Of a stretch of 64,000 bases of DNA, positions 52,367 to 60,975 are shown in pieces. A program made the translations under genes and the position numbers. The DNA is from Lactobacillus kalixensis DSM 16043 (GTDB lineage Bacteria > Bacillota > Bacilli > Lactobacillales > Lactobacillaceae), in the NCBI RefSeq assembly GCF_001434335.1, contig NZ_AZFM01000010.1, forward strand, positions 1 to 64,000, given 5' to 3'. The first letter of the stretch is position 1, and each line of letters begins with the position of its first letter. Below the pieces are notes generated by a model. That model did not search any database, was not told where the DNA came from, and worked only from the letters and a program-made list of their open reading frames with translations.

Positions 52367-52933
52367 TTAGTCATTAGCACGTGACTTGTACGTACCTTCA
52401 GCAGTGTTGATAACTAACTTTTCGCCTTCCTTGATAAAGTCAGGAACAGTTACCACCAACCCAGTTTCCATAGTTGCTGGCTTACCACCGCCTGCAGCAG
52501 TAGCACCCTTAATTTCAGGTTGAGTTTCCTTAACAGTCAAGACAACAGTTGCTGGCAATTCGATACCGATCAATTCACCCGCATCAGTGAATTCCAAATC
52601 AACATTGATGTTAGGAATCAAGTAGTTAACATCATCACCAATTTGATCTTTTGAAACTTCGTATTGTTCATAAGTTTCGGTATCCATGAAAGTGTAGATG
52701 TCACCTTCGTTATAAAGGTATTGCGCAGTTTTCTTTGCGATTTCTACCAAGTCTACCTTTTCGGTTGGACGCATAGTCTTGTGAACAACGGCACCACTCT
52801 TAACGTCACGCAAATCCATTTGCATAACAGTGTTACCCTTACCAGGCTTGTGGTGGTTAGCTGCCAATACTCTGATCAACTTACCATCTTGACTAAATAC
52901 CATACCTTTTTTCAAATTAATTGCTTGCACCAT
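52367..52933 (-). CDS. efp: elongation factor P
   Basis: A 188-residue tRNA-shaped translation factor that relieves ribosome stalling at polyproline stretches. The KOW-like N-terminal domain carries the tip loop KPGKGN with Lys32, so this is the lysine-type EF-P. The later domains have YLIPNINVDLEF and VTVPDFIKEGEKLVINTAEGTYKSR. The ATG at 52933 (MVQAINLKKG) follows AAAGGAG; a 23-codon upstream extension has no ribosome site. Many proline-rich wall spacers are encoded nearby, which makes EF-P activity relevant for this strain's adhesins. Confidence 0.96.
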   Translation of the reverse strand: MVQAINLKKGMVFSQDGKLIRVLAANHHKPGKGNTVMQMDLRDVKSGAVVHKTMRPTEKVDLVEIAKKTAQYLYNEGDIYTFMDTETYEQYEVSKDQIGDDVNYLIPNINVDLEFTDAGELIGIELPATVVLTVKETQPEIKGATAAGGGKPATMETGLVVTVPDFIKEGEKLVINTAEGTYKSRAND

Positions 52934-53043
52934 GTTTTTTTCTCCTTTGTGTATAAAATTGTGACTAGTTTTTTCAATTTTAATACGCTGGAGGCAAGGC
53001 AAATTTCTTTATCAAAAATAAATAGATCGTTTTCATATTATCT

Positions 53044-53052
53044 AGTATACCA
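53044..53052 (-). promoter_or_regulatory. candidate efp promoter
   Basis: The minus strand reads TGGTATACT, an extended -10, about 110 nt upstream of efp and just before the end of the coaA gene. The -35 (TTACTT) is weak. Confidence 0.4.
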
Positions 53053-53054
53053 AA

Positions 53055-53969
53055 TTAAAAGCGCTGAAGTAAGATACGATCAATTAAATGATGATCTGTC
53101 TTGTGTAGAATCAGATTAGCACGTGACTTAGTAGGAGCAATATATTGCCGCAGGTTAACCAAGTTAACCATCTGCCAGGTTTCTTCAGCTAATTGTAACG
53201 CCTTTTCTTTTGGACCATTAGCTAATTCATAATAGTAATTATCTGGCTTATTCTTATTAATAGCCATAATTTTTTCAAAGCGCTGCATGTACCAACTTTC
53301 AATTTTATCTTCATCCGCATCAATATAAATTGAAAAGTCGAAAAAGTCACTAGTCACCACTTGACCACTCTCTGGCAATTGTAAGGTATTAATTCCTTCC
53401 ATAATTAAAATATCAGGGCGCTTCACATGACCGTATATTCCTGGAACTATATCGCTTAATTCCTGGGAATATAGTGGATAGACAATATCTTTCTTACCAC
53501 TGAATACATCCTCAAGAAAGTCACTTAGCAATTTCATATTATAACTTTCTGGAAAACCTTTATGTGACATTAAATTGCGTCTTTTTAATTCCGCATTATT
53601 ATATAAAAAGCCATCTGTCGTCATTAAATGTACTTTTAATTCTGGATAAGCCCTACTCAGCAGCAATTGCAAAAGTCGCGCAGTCGTAGATTTTCCTACA
53701 GCCACTGACCCAGAAATTCCAATCACAAAAGGAGAAACGCTAACATGCTCTTTTAAAAAGTTCATCGTAGCCTGCTGCTTTTCTCTTTTATTTTTATACA
53801 TAATGTGTAAATATGAAATTAAACTTGTGTATACCTCATGCACATCAGTTAGATCGATCACATCACCCAAGGCTTTAATATCAGCTAATTCTTCTTTAGT
53901 AATTTCAATTTTATGATCAGGCGCCAATTTAGCCCACTCATCTCGCTCAATCGTCAAATAGTTCTTCAT
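53055..53969 (-). CDS. coaA: pantothenate kinase type I
   Basis: Phosphorylates pantothenate, the first and rate-limiting step of coenzyme A synthesis. The 304-residue length is normal. The P-loop is GISGSVAVGKSTTARLL (~residues 83-99). Further family segments are MTTDGFLYNNAEL, KGFPESYN and ILIMEGINTLQL. Type I enzymes are feedback-inhibited by CoA. It lies divergent from the GDSL esterase gene and about 120 nt upstream of efp. Confidence 0.95.
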   Translation of the reverse strand: MKNYLTIERDEWAKLAPDHKIEITKEELADIKALGDVIDLTDVHEVYTSLISYLHIMYKNKREKQQATMNFLKEHVSVSPFVIGISGSVAVGKSTTARLLQLLLSRAYPELKVHLMTTDGFLYNNAELKRRNLMSHKGFPESYNMKLLSDFLEDVFSGKKDIVYPLYSQELSDIVPGIYGHVKRPDILIMEGINTLQLPESGQVVTSDFFDFSIYIDADEDKIESWYMQRFEKIMAINKNKPDNYYYELANGPKEKALQLAEETWQMVNLVNLRQYIAPTKSRANLILHKTDHHLIDRILLQRF

Positions 53970-54028
53970 AATTATTGCCCATTTCTAAATTATCAATCTA
54001 GTTAATTATAGTAGAAAGAAGTTAAGAT

Positions 54029-54592
54029 ATGAAAAAAATTATCCTTTTTGGTGATTCTTTATTCAATGGTTTTCGTAATCATCATAATACCACTGTCATT
54101 ACAGCCGGTTTAAATGAACGTTTAAATAATTTTGCACAGGTGGATAATTTATCCAAAAGTGGCGCTACTACTGTGGAAGGACTAGACTATTTAGCGCAAC
54201 TGCCGCCAGATTTTGACCTAATCGTAATTGAATATGGCACTAATGACGCGACCGTGTGGGGAATTACTCCAGAAAACTATGCCAAAAACCTCCAAAAAAT
54301 GATCGATTTTTGTAAAAACCGAAAAATTATCATTGTGGGTCCTTGGAAAGCTAACCCAAATAGTGAAACTGCCGCAAATTTCATCCCTGAAAACCACAAA
54401 AAAATCCACAAATTGGCGAAAACTATTGCTCAAAAGAACAATTTACTTTTCATCGATTTGTGGAAATTAACAGATGGTGAAAAAGATGTGGACAAACTTT
54501 ATCAAGCTGACGGGCTACACCTAACTGACTACGGCAATCAAAAATTGCTTAATTTGATCACACCGGTCATTAAGAAGACCCTACTTGCCTAG
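54029..54592 (+). CDS. SGNH/GDSL-type esterase
   Basis: A 187-residue hydrolase of the SGNH family. Block I is ILFGDSLFNGF with the nucleophile Ser10. Block III is IEYGTNDATVWG with the conserved Asn. Block V is QADGLHLTDYG, holding the catalytic Asp and His. It has no signal peptide, so it should be cytoplasmic, and its short length fits acyl-esterases acting on small substrates. Its 3' end overlaps the converging gene for the amino-acid-binding lipoprotein by 12 nt, with no terminator between them. Confidence 0.9.
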   Translation: MKKIILFGDSLFNGFRNHHNTTVITAGLNERLNNFAQVDNLSKSGATTVEGLDYLAQLPPDFDLIVIEYGTNDATVWGITPENYAKNLQKMIDFCKNRKIIIVGPWKANPNSETAANFIPENHKKIHKLAKTIAQKNNLLFIDLWKLTDGEKDVDKLYQADGLHLTDYGNQKLLNLITPVIKKTLLA

Positions 54593-55399
54593 ATAATTAC
54601 TATCTTTGCCAAACCATTTTTCATTTAACTTTTCAAGCTCGCCATTTTTTTGGAGGGCTTTTAATGCGGAATTTATTTTTCTTCTTAAAGTCTTGTCGCC
54701 CTTACGCATCCCTACTGCAAATAAGTCGCGCGGTACGTCCTTATTTTCAATCACCCGGTAAGAATCGCGATCTTTAAGATGAGCTAAATAATAGTTGGCA
54801 TAGACTTCATCTAGCAATATTCCTTGAATTCGTCCAGCATTTAGATCTAAAAAGCTATTCGGAATCTGATCATACAAGACCGTACTTTGGGCATGGATGA
54901 CCTTTTGTTTACTTTCATACCATTGCTCAGCAGTTGAACCAGTTTGCATCCCTAGAGTTTTACCTTTCATCTGAGCAAACGTTTTGATCCCACTCTTTTT
55001 CTTCACAACTAAAACCTGGCGGTTTCTCAAATATGGCTCAGAAAAAGCGACCTTCTTCTTTCTCTGACTAGTAATGCTATAGCCATTCCAAATTAGATCA
55101 ATCGTACCGTTTTGAAGTTCTGTTGCATTCATTGACCAATCGATAGTTTGAAAGTCAACGTGGATGCCATAACGTTTAAAAACTGCTTTAGCTAAATCAA
55201 TATCATATCCGGTTAAAGTACCGTTTTTTTCAACAAAGCCCATGGGAACAAAGGAATCATCTAAACCGACAACAATTCTTTTTTGTCTTTCACTTCTTTT
55301 CCAATTATCTTGAGTTTTAGCTCTACTCTGCACACTTTGACAAGCCGATACGCTGATAGCTGTCAAAAGAATGAGCAAAATTATCTTGATTTTTTTCAT
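54581..55399 (-). CDS. polar amino-acid ABC importer, substrate-binding lipoprotein
   Basis: A 272-residue lipoprotein with lipobox VSAC (Cys20). Its family-3 binding fold has GLDDSFVPMGFVEKNGTLTGYDIDLAKAVF, then WNGYSITSQRKKKVAFSEPYL and VDFQTIDWSMN. The start is ATG 55399, one base after the ATPase stop, with GCGAGG upstream; the longer frame lies inside the ATPase gene. It is the last gene of a permease-ATPase-binding protein operon. The ligand is a polar amino acid; the T-box leader offers His or Thr as candidates. Confidence 0.92.
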   Translation of the reverse strand: MKKIKIILLILLTAISVSACQSVQSRAKTQDNWKRSERQKRIVVGLDDSFVPMGFVEKNGTLTGYDIDLAKAVFKRYGIHVDFQTIDWSMNATELQNGTIDLIWNGYSITSQRKKKVAFSEPYLRNRQVLVVKKKSGIKTFAQMKGKTLGMQTGSTAEQWYESKQKVIHAQSTVLYDQIPNSFLDLNAGRIQGILLDEVYANYYLAHLKDRDSYRVIENKDVPRDLFAVGMRKGDKTLRRKINSALKALQKNGELEKLNEKWFGKDSNYLGK

Positions 55400-55400
55400 A

Positions 55401-56018
55401 CTATGCCTCGCTAAGCGGCTTGACCTTGAGCATTTGATCGGCAACGTTCTCCGCAAAAGCCAAATCGTGAGTAATAATCAATTGCGTTAAGCCTGTCTCT
55501 TTCAAACTAACAATCAACTTTTCAACTTCTACACGCAAGTTAGGATCCAAAGCCGAAGTTGGTTCATCATAACATAAAATTTTCGGTTTCATCGCCAAAG
55601 CTCTAGCAATCGCCACACGCTGCTTTTGCCCGCCTGATAATTGGAATGGGTATTGCTTTTCGCGCCCTTTCATTTGCAACCGATCAAGTAAGGTCATTGC
55701 TTCTTTTTCAGCTTCTTCCTTACTCTTTTTAAGAACAAGTTTTGGCGCTAAAGTGATGTTTTCTAACACATTCAAGTTAGGGAATAAATTATAATCTTGA
55801 AAAACGACTCCGACTTGAGTTAAGTCTTCTTTACCGTCGATTAGAATTTCACCACTATCTTTACTTTCAAGCCCAGCAATAATTCTAAGTAAAGTTGTCT
55901 TTCCTGCACCTGATGGACCAACGATGGTCATAATTTGGCCATCTTTCAATGTAAAGGAAATATCTTTTAAAATTTGTCTACCAGCGTAAGCCTTGGCTAA
56001 ATTTTTAACTTCTAACAT
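55401..56018 (-). CDS. polar amino-acid ABC importer, ATPase
   Basis: A 205-residue ATPase of the GlnQ/HisP type, shorter than the usual ~240 residues because the C-terminal end is trimmed after the H-loop. It has Walker A GPSGAGKTT, Q-loop VVFQDYNLFP, signature LSGGQKQR, Walker B ILCYDEPTSALD and H-loop IITHDLAFA. It is the middle gene of the importer operon, 12 nt after the permease. Confidence 0.93.
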   Translation of the reverse strand: MLEVKNLAKAYAGRQILKDISFTLKDGQIMTIVGPSGAGKTTLLRIIAGLESKDSGEILIDGKEDLTQVGVVFQDYNLFPNLNVLENITLAPKLVLKKSKEEAEKEAMTLLDRLQMKGREKQYPFQLSGGQKQRVAIARALAMKPKILCYDEPTSALDPNLRVEVEKLIVSLKETGLTQLIITHDLAFAENVADQMLKVKPLSEA

Positions 56019-56030
56019 AGTTCTTCACCT

Positions 56031-56672
56031 CTACTTGTAATAACTGAAGTGCTTTTCGATTTTCTTTTGTGCGAAAACGCAGATACTGATCAAGAGTAAA
56101 TAGATTGCCCCAACTAAAATCAATGGAACTAAGGTAACATCACGGGCCATTGCCACATTTCCGGCTCTAAGAAGATCGCCTAAACCGATGACGTAAACTA
56201 ATGAAGAATCTTTAACTAAGTTGATAACTTCGTTTCCAATTGATGGCAAGACAATTTTTACCACTTGCGGAATCACGACGTGAATCATTGTTTGAACGCG
56301 GCTTAATTGAAGTACTTGAGCTGCTTCAAATTGACCTTCGCTGATTGATTGCAAGCCGCCCCGGAAAATTTCTGCAAAATATGCGGCATAGTTTAGTACA
56401 AAGGCAAAAAGTGCAGCGTAATATCTTGGAAAGACAATACCGACGATTGGCAAACCATAAAAAACAAAGATTAATTGAAGTAGCAAGGGTGTCCCCCGCA
56501 TAATCCAAACATAAAATTCTACTAGCCATTTTAACGGCTTAAACTTACTCATTTCACCTAGTGCCACTAATACACCTAGTGGCGAAGCCAAAATTAAGGT
56601 CCAAAAGAAAATTTTCAAAGTCATTAAACTACCAGACAACAGTGCTGGCATAATTTGCATTACATATTCCAT
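56031..56672 (-). CDS. polar amino-acid ABC importer, permease
   Basis: A 213-residue HisM-type permease with about five membrane helices. The opening MPALLSGSLMTLKIFFW, the MRGTPLLLQLIFVFYG segment and the EAA loop SEGQFEAAQVLQLSRVQTMIHVVIPQ are typical. I place the start at ATG 56672, with GTGGGTG upstream; a GTG four codons earlier is less likely. It is the first gene of the operon and follows a T-box leader. Confidence 0.92.
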   Translation of the reverse strand: MEYVMQIMPALLSGSLMTLKIFFWTLILASPLGVLVALGEMSKFKPLKWLVEFYVWIMRGTPLLLQLIFVFYGLPIVGIVFPRYYAALFAFVLNYAAYFAEIFRGGLQSISEGQFEAAQVLQLSRVQTMIHVVIPQVVKIVLPSIGNEVINLVKDSSLVYVIGLGDLLRAGNVAMARDVTLVPLILVGAIYLLLISICVFAQKKIEKHFSYYK

Positions 56673-56705
56673 TAAGACACCCACTTACTTTCATAAATAT
56701 TTTTC

Positions 56706-57078
56706 TAAACAAAAAGTCCTCCTGGATTACTCCAAGAGGACGAGATTATCGTGGTTCCACCTCAGCTTCACAGTCTATTTGCACAGACTGCCTCGCTAGG
56801 TTTATTAATAAAAAAAATCGCCTTCCTAGATCAATCGATCTAAGAGGGCGATCTGCGTCGCGGTTCCACCTCGTCTTCACAACTGCCTCACGTCAGTTGC
56901 CTCGCTAAGTTTATTAATAAACCTTTAGCTATAACGGGCTATCCCGGGCTTCCCTACTAAGATTCAGGAAGACAACTAGTAGATGTGTGTTCATTTAGGC
57001 TGTTATCCTCTTCACAGCAACCGAGGACTCTCTGTTAACTTTACCTAAACTACTTTTTCTACTTCATCGTTTTTTCAA
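56706..57078 (-). promoter_or_regulatory. T-box leader with tandem antiterminator/terminator modules
   Basis: A Stem I-like region at about 56935-57078 (including AACAGAGAGTCC and GGTTGCTGT/ACAGCC) is followed by T-box AGGTGGAACCGCG (about 56859-56872) and a terminator (about 56811-56852, ATCGCC...GGCGAT plus a T run). A second T-box, AGGTGGAACCACG (about 56751-56763), and a second terminator (56711-56741) come next. The TTTATTAATAAAC-TAGCGAGGC segment before each T-box is duplicated, but Stem I occurs once. The specifier lies in GAACACACAU; CAC (His) or ACA (Thr) are possible readings. Confidence 0.88.
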
Positions 57079-57087
57079 GTTTGAAAT

Positions 57088-57116
57088 TATCTTAAACGAT
57101 TATTAAAAGCTTGTCA
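57088..57116 (-). promoter_or_regulatory. promoter of the amino-acid importer operon
   Basis: The minus strand has a consensus TTGACA (57111-57116), exactly 17 nt, TAAGAT (57088-57093). It starts right at the end of the helD gene and leads into the T-box leader. Confidence 0.75.
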
Positions 57117-57117
57117 A

Positions 57118-59415
57118 TTATTTTTCAGTATAAGTTTCAGATTTTACATCAAGCAGTGGACTCTTTTCACCGGTATAGATGATATCGAGCTTATACATTG
57201 CTCTTGAAGTGATGGTATAAACCAATTGGGTTTCATCTAAATTGTGGTACGTTTTCTTAGAAGCATCCCACATAACAACGGCGTCAAATTCAAGTCCCTT
57301 AGCTAGGTATGATGGCACAACTAAATCCCCTGGAATCAGGCGCTGGTTAGCCGTCGCAATCAAGTTAACCTTTTGACCTAACTTCTCCATCTCTTCTTTG
57401 ACATATTTAGCCCCTGCCAAGTCCTTAGTAATAATGGCAGTAGTAAAGTTGTTAGCGTCATTTTCCTTCAAAATTTCTTGAAGAGCAGTTAAAGCTTCTT
57501 GATCAGTCTTGCGACCATAAATTGCAGGAAGTGGTCCCTTACGGTTGAAGGCTTCGATCTTTTCACCTTGACGCAAAATTTGCTTGGTGAAGTCAGTAAT
57601 CTCCTTAGTTGAACGGTATGACTTGGTCAATTGCACAACATCGGTCTTCTTAGGATCAAACAAGCCTGCGATCTGCTTAAGTAAGCTGCGACTTTCGTCT
57701 TTAGTAAAGATTGCTTGGTTTAAGTCCCCTAGCATAGTGAATTTAGCACGTGGAAAATTGAACTTCAGATATGCCAATTGAAATGGCGTATAATCCTGGA
57801 TTTCATCAATGAAGGCGTAGCGCATTTCATAATCAGTTCTTCTACCTGTGATTAAATCATAAAGATAGAGGTAAGCTGAAACGTCATTCATGTGAATATC
57901 ATGCTTTTTGAAGGCTTCCTTAACGCTTTCAACATGCTTTGCCCAAGCTTCTTCAGTGATATCCCACTTAGACAGATCAGTCATCTTAGGGACTGCTCTT
58001 AAGAAACTAATGTATTGCGCTCTTGTATTGATAAAATTATTACTGCGAATACGTTTGAAGACTGGTTGTAATGCTTTAATCACAATTTTGCGTCCCAAAA
58101 ACTTTTCTTCTTCAGCTTCAGAACTGAATTCTTGATCTGGACGGTCATACAATTCATTCAGTTGTTCTTTACTCAAACTTTCGATTGCCTGACTTACCCA
58201 AGTTTTCTTAACTTCTGGAGCAATCTTGCGATTAAGCATCTTAATTAATTCTTCACGCGTTGCATCAATCCGGTTGGCTAACTTGTAGTTTTCGTTGTAA
58301 GAATAGTAAATTTCTTTGATCTTTTCTTTGTCAAAATATGGCTTCTTGGGATCGCGGAAGTTAATATTTTTGAAAATTACGCCGCGTCTGTTCAAGCGCT
58401 TAGCATAACGAGTCACTAAGTTAAAGAAGTTAACTGAATCTTTGAAGGCACTAATTTTGCTATCAGCCGTGTTATCTTCAAATTGCTTGAACAAATTCTC
58501 AACTTGCATCCCTGGAAGACGACGAGAAACAAACTGCCAGTAAGTCATTTGCACCATGTTTTGCTCACCCATCTCTGGCAAAACATTCTTGATGTAATCA
58601 TTGAACAATTGGTTAGGACTGAACATGATGACGTCGCTTGAAGTCAAATTACCACGGTAGCGATAGAGCAAGTAGGCAATTCTTTGTAAAATTGCACTAG
58701 TCTTACCAGACCCCGCTGCACCTTGGACAAATAAAAGATCCGCACTAGTATTACGAATAATCTTATTTTGTTCTTGCTGGATAGTCGTTACGATTGACTT
58801 CATTTGCGTGGTTGATTTTTCAGACAAAGCCGATAAGAGCATTTGATCCCCAATTGATTCATTGGTATCAAACATATTCTCAATCTTACCGTCTTTTATT
58901 TGAAATTGCCGCTTTTTGGTCATATCAACGGTGATTTCACCTTCAGGTGAATTGTAAGAAACTTGACCCAATTTTCCATCATAGTAGATTGAGGAAATTG
59001 GTGCACGCCAGTCATAGATCAAGAAGTTGTCGTCATCATCGGCAAAAGAACCTAAACCAATGTAGATCGTTTCAGTCTTGTCTGCATTTTGCTCTTTAAA
59101 ATCAACGCGGGCAAAATATGGACTCTTTTCAAGACGTTCAACTGTGTCAAGTTGTTTAGCTGAGTGTTGCCAATCGTGTTCACGTTCGCTTAGAAGTTGT
59201 TGTTGCTGGTGAATGGAAAGAGCAGTTTCCATTGAAGTGGAGTAGCCATCATAGTCAAGTTTGACATCGTCAAAGAAATGAGAATTAAGATTTCTTGCTT
59301 CGCTTTCAACCTTTTTGATTGATTTGCGTAATTTCTTTTCTTTGTCCTTAATCATTCCCATTACATGATCAAGGTGTTTTTGTTCATATTGTTTATCATC
59401 AGCTAATTTTGTCAT
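57118..59415 (-). CDS. helD: HelD, RNA polymerase-recycling helicase-like protein
   Basis: A 765-residue UvrD/Rep-like ATPase that removes stalled RNA polymerase from DNA. The N-terminal coiled coil (~1-80) is the arm that enters the polymerase secondary channel. Helicase motifs in order: Walker A QGAAGSGKTS (~232), Walker B FIDEIQDYTPFQ, GDLNQAIF, LTKSYRST, LAKGLEFDAVVMWD and TSRAMYKL. Length and motif order match B. subtilis HelD (774 residues). It is transcribed alone from its own start. The amino-acid importer promoter begins directly downstream. Confidence 0.93.
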   Translation of the reverse strand: MTKLADDKQYEQKHLDHVMGMIKDKEKKLRKSIKKVESEARNLNSHFFDDVKLDYDGYSTSMETALSIHQQQQLLSEREHDWQHSAKQLDTVERLEKSPYFARVDFKEQNADKTETIYIGLGSFADDDDNFLIYDWRAPISSIYYDGKLGQVSYNSPEGEITVDMTKKRQFQIKDGKIENMFDTNESIGDQMLLSALSEKSTTQMKSIVTTIQQEQNKIIRNTSADLLFVQGAAGSGKTSAILQRIAYLLYRYRGNLTSSDVIMFSPNQLFNDYIKNVLPEMGEQNMVQMTYWQFVSRRLPGMQVENLFKQFEDNTADSKISAFKDSVNFFNLVTRYAKRLNRRGVIFKNINFRDPKKPYFDKEKIKEIYYSYNENYKLANRIDATREELIKMLNRKIAPEVKKTWVSQAIESLSKEQLNELYDRPDQEFSSEAEEEKFLGRKIVIKALQPVFKRIRSNNFINTRAQYISFLRAVPKMTDLSKWDITEEAWAKHVESVKEAFKKHDIHMNDVSAYLYLYDLITGRRTDYEMRYAFIDEIQDYTPFQLAYLKFNFPRAKFTMLGDLNQAIFTKDESRSLLKQIAGLFDPKKTDVVQLTKSYRSTKEITDFTKQILRQGEKIEAFNRKGPLPAIYGRKTDQEALTALQEILKENDANNFTTAIITKDLAGAKYVKEEMEKLGQKVNLIATANQRLIPGDLVVPSYLAKGLEFDAVVMWDASKKTYHNLDETQLVYTITSRAMYKLDIIYTGEKSPLLDVKSETYTEK

Positions 59416-59495
59416 ATCTTCACCAAATTTCTTAAAAAAGTGCTGATTTTCTTAAAAAAACCTGCATATTATTTTATCATGAATCGCTTATGAGT

Positions 59496-59501
59496 TATAA
59501 T
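59496..59501 (+). promoter_or_regulatory. candidate promoter of the metalloprotease gene
   Basis: A perfect TATAAT with TTTATC 17 nt upstream (59473-59478), about 35 nt before the start codon; TTGGAGAT provides the ribosome site. Confidence 0.55.
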
Positions 59502-59537
59502 TTTCTGGCTCGCAAGAATTGGAGATGATAGATCCGA

Positions 59538-60224
59538 ATGAGAAAATTTTTTAGGGTTTTGCGAAACCTTATCCTAATCGGGCTACTTGCCTTCGGAGTT
59601 TGGAATTATCAAAACAATGCCAACTTCCGAAACGCAACTAACGACTCGGTTGCCACCTTAAGAAACCGAATCAGTCAGCTGATGACTAATGGAAGCCTCA
59701 ACGCCCCAACTCTGGGTGATAATCCTACTAGTAAATCGCCTGACTCTAAAAAAGCCACACCCCTAAAAAAGGGCGCTTCTACTTGGGATAAGCCTGAAGC
59801 AAGCGTCTATATTGATTTAGAAAACAATCCAACTTTAAGAAGCGCCACCATGGACGCAATTAATATTTGGAATCGAACTGGAGCTTTTACTTTTAAACAA
59901 ATTAATAATAAAAGTAAGGCCCAGATCGTTGTTAGTGCCGTAAGCGAGAGCGACACTTCAGCTGCCGGTGAAACCTACACCACTTATAATCCAGCAACCG
60001 CACACCTGCTTCATGCAAAGATTCAGTTGAATCGCTTCTATTTGCAAAACAGATGGTACGGTTACTCAAATGCAAGAATTGTTAATACAGTGGAACATGA
60101 ATTGGGACATGCGATCGGCTTAAGCCATACAAATGGCGTTTCGGTCATGTATCCAAAGGGATCTTTTTATACGATTCAACCGGTTGATATCCGGGCAGTG
60201 AAAAAATTATATAGCGAGAAATAA
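59538..60224 (+). CDS. matrixin-like zinc metalloprotease (M10-type)
   Basis: A 228-residue membrane-anchored or secreted protease. An N-terminal hydrophobic helix (~10-24) is followed by a Ser/Lys-rich linker (~30-85) and a catalytic domain from ~88. The zinc site is VEHELGHAIGLSHT (HExxHxxGxxH), with a Met-turn SVMYP shortly after. The early VYIDLENNPTLRSATMDAINIWN is the usual first strand and helix of bacterial matrixin relatives. No propeptide cysteine switch is visible. Its target could be surface proteins such as the adhesins in this region, but that is inference. It is monocistronic. Confidence 0.88.
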   Translation: MRKFFRVLRNLILIGLLAFGVWNYQNNANFRNATNDSVATLRNRISQLMTNGSLNAPTLGDNPTSKSPDSKKATPLKKGASTWDKPEASVYIDLENNPTLRSATMDAINIWNRTGAFTFKQINNKSKAQIVVSAVSESDTSAAGETYTTYNPATAHLLHAKIQLNRFYLQNRWYGYSNARIVNTVEHELGHAIGLSHTNGVSVMYPKGSFYTIQPVDIRAVKKLYSEK

Positions 60225-60284
60225 TTTTATTTTGCAATCACTTCTATTACAATAGGGGTGATTGTTTTTGTATAGGAGAAAATT

Positions 60285-60935
60285 ATGAAGAAGATTTACA
60301 TTGTTCGCCACGGACAAACTTACATTAACCGCTACAACAAAATGCAAGGCTGGTGTGACACACCATTAACTGAACCTGGAATTGAAGGTGCTGATGAAGC
60401 AGGCGAAGCTTTAAAGGATGTACCTTTTGACATTGCCCTTTCAAGTGACCTTAAACGTGCTAGTGATACCTGCGAAATCATTATGAAGCACAATGTAAAT
60501 AAGAATGAATTGTAGCATATTGCTAGTCCGTACTTCCGTGAACAATTCTATGGCTATTTTGAAGGATTAGATTCTGAAATGGCTTGGCGCATGATTGGCG
60601 GCAGCCACGGCTATGCTACTCGTCAAGAAATGTTTGCTCATGAAAGTATCGATACGATCAAAGACTGGATTAAGGAAGCCGACCCATATCACGACGCTGA
60701 AAACTCAGAAGAATATTGGGACCGTCTTGATAAGGGCTTCAAGATGATTGGCGAATTAGATGGCGCTGAAAATATCTTGCTTGTGACTCACGGTTTCACC
60801 ATTAGAAGTATTTGGTATCGTTATGGTGACAACATTCCGTTAGTACCTGGCCCACAGAACGCTTCAATTACGTTGATGACAATGGATGAAAAAGGTAATA
60901 TTAAGATTCCTTTCTGGAATGAAATGAGCTTATAA
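60285..60935 (+). pseudogene. histidine phosphatase (phosphoglycerate-mutase family), amber-interrupted
   Basis: One gene of 216 sense codons for a cytoplasmic phosphatase of the RHG family, with the catalytic VRHGQTYINR near the start (phospho-accepting His9) and the second His in LVTHGFTIRS. A single in-frame TAG at 60513-60515 interrupts it after KNEL. The frame continues without further stops (HIASPYFREQFYGYFEGLD), so one base change (probably CAG to TAG) explains the break. The N-terminal piece alone (76 residues) lacks half of the active site. The substrate is unknown. It has a GGAGAA ribosome site and a terminator. Confidence 0.88.
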
Positions 60936-60975
60936 AAAAAGTTTGCTTCGTTAGTTTGAAGCAAACTTTTTTTGA
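60936..60975. terminator. bidirectional terminator
   Basis: AAAGTTTGCTTC pairs with GAAGCAAACTTT around an 8-nt loop, with A and T runs. It lies between the convergent phosphatase and DUF4097-type genes. Confidence 0.92.
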
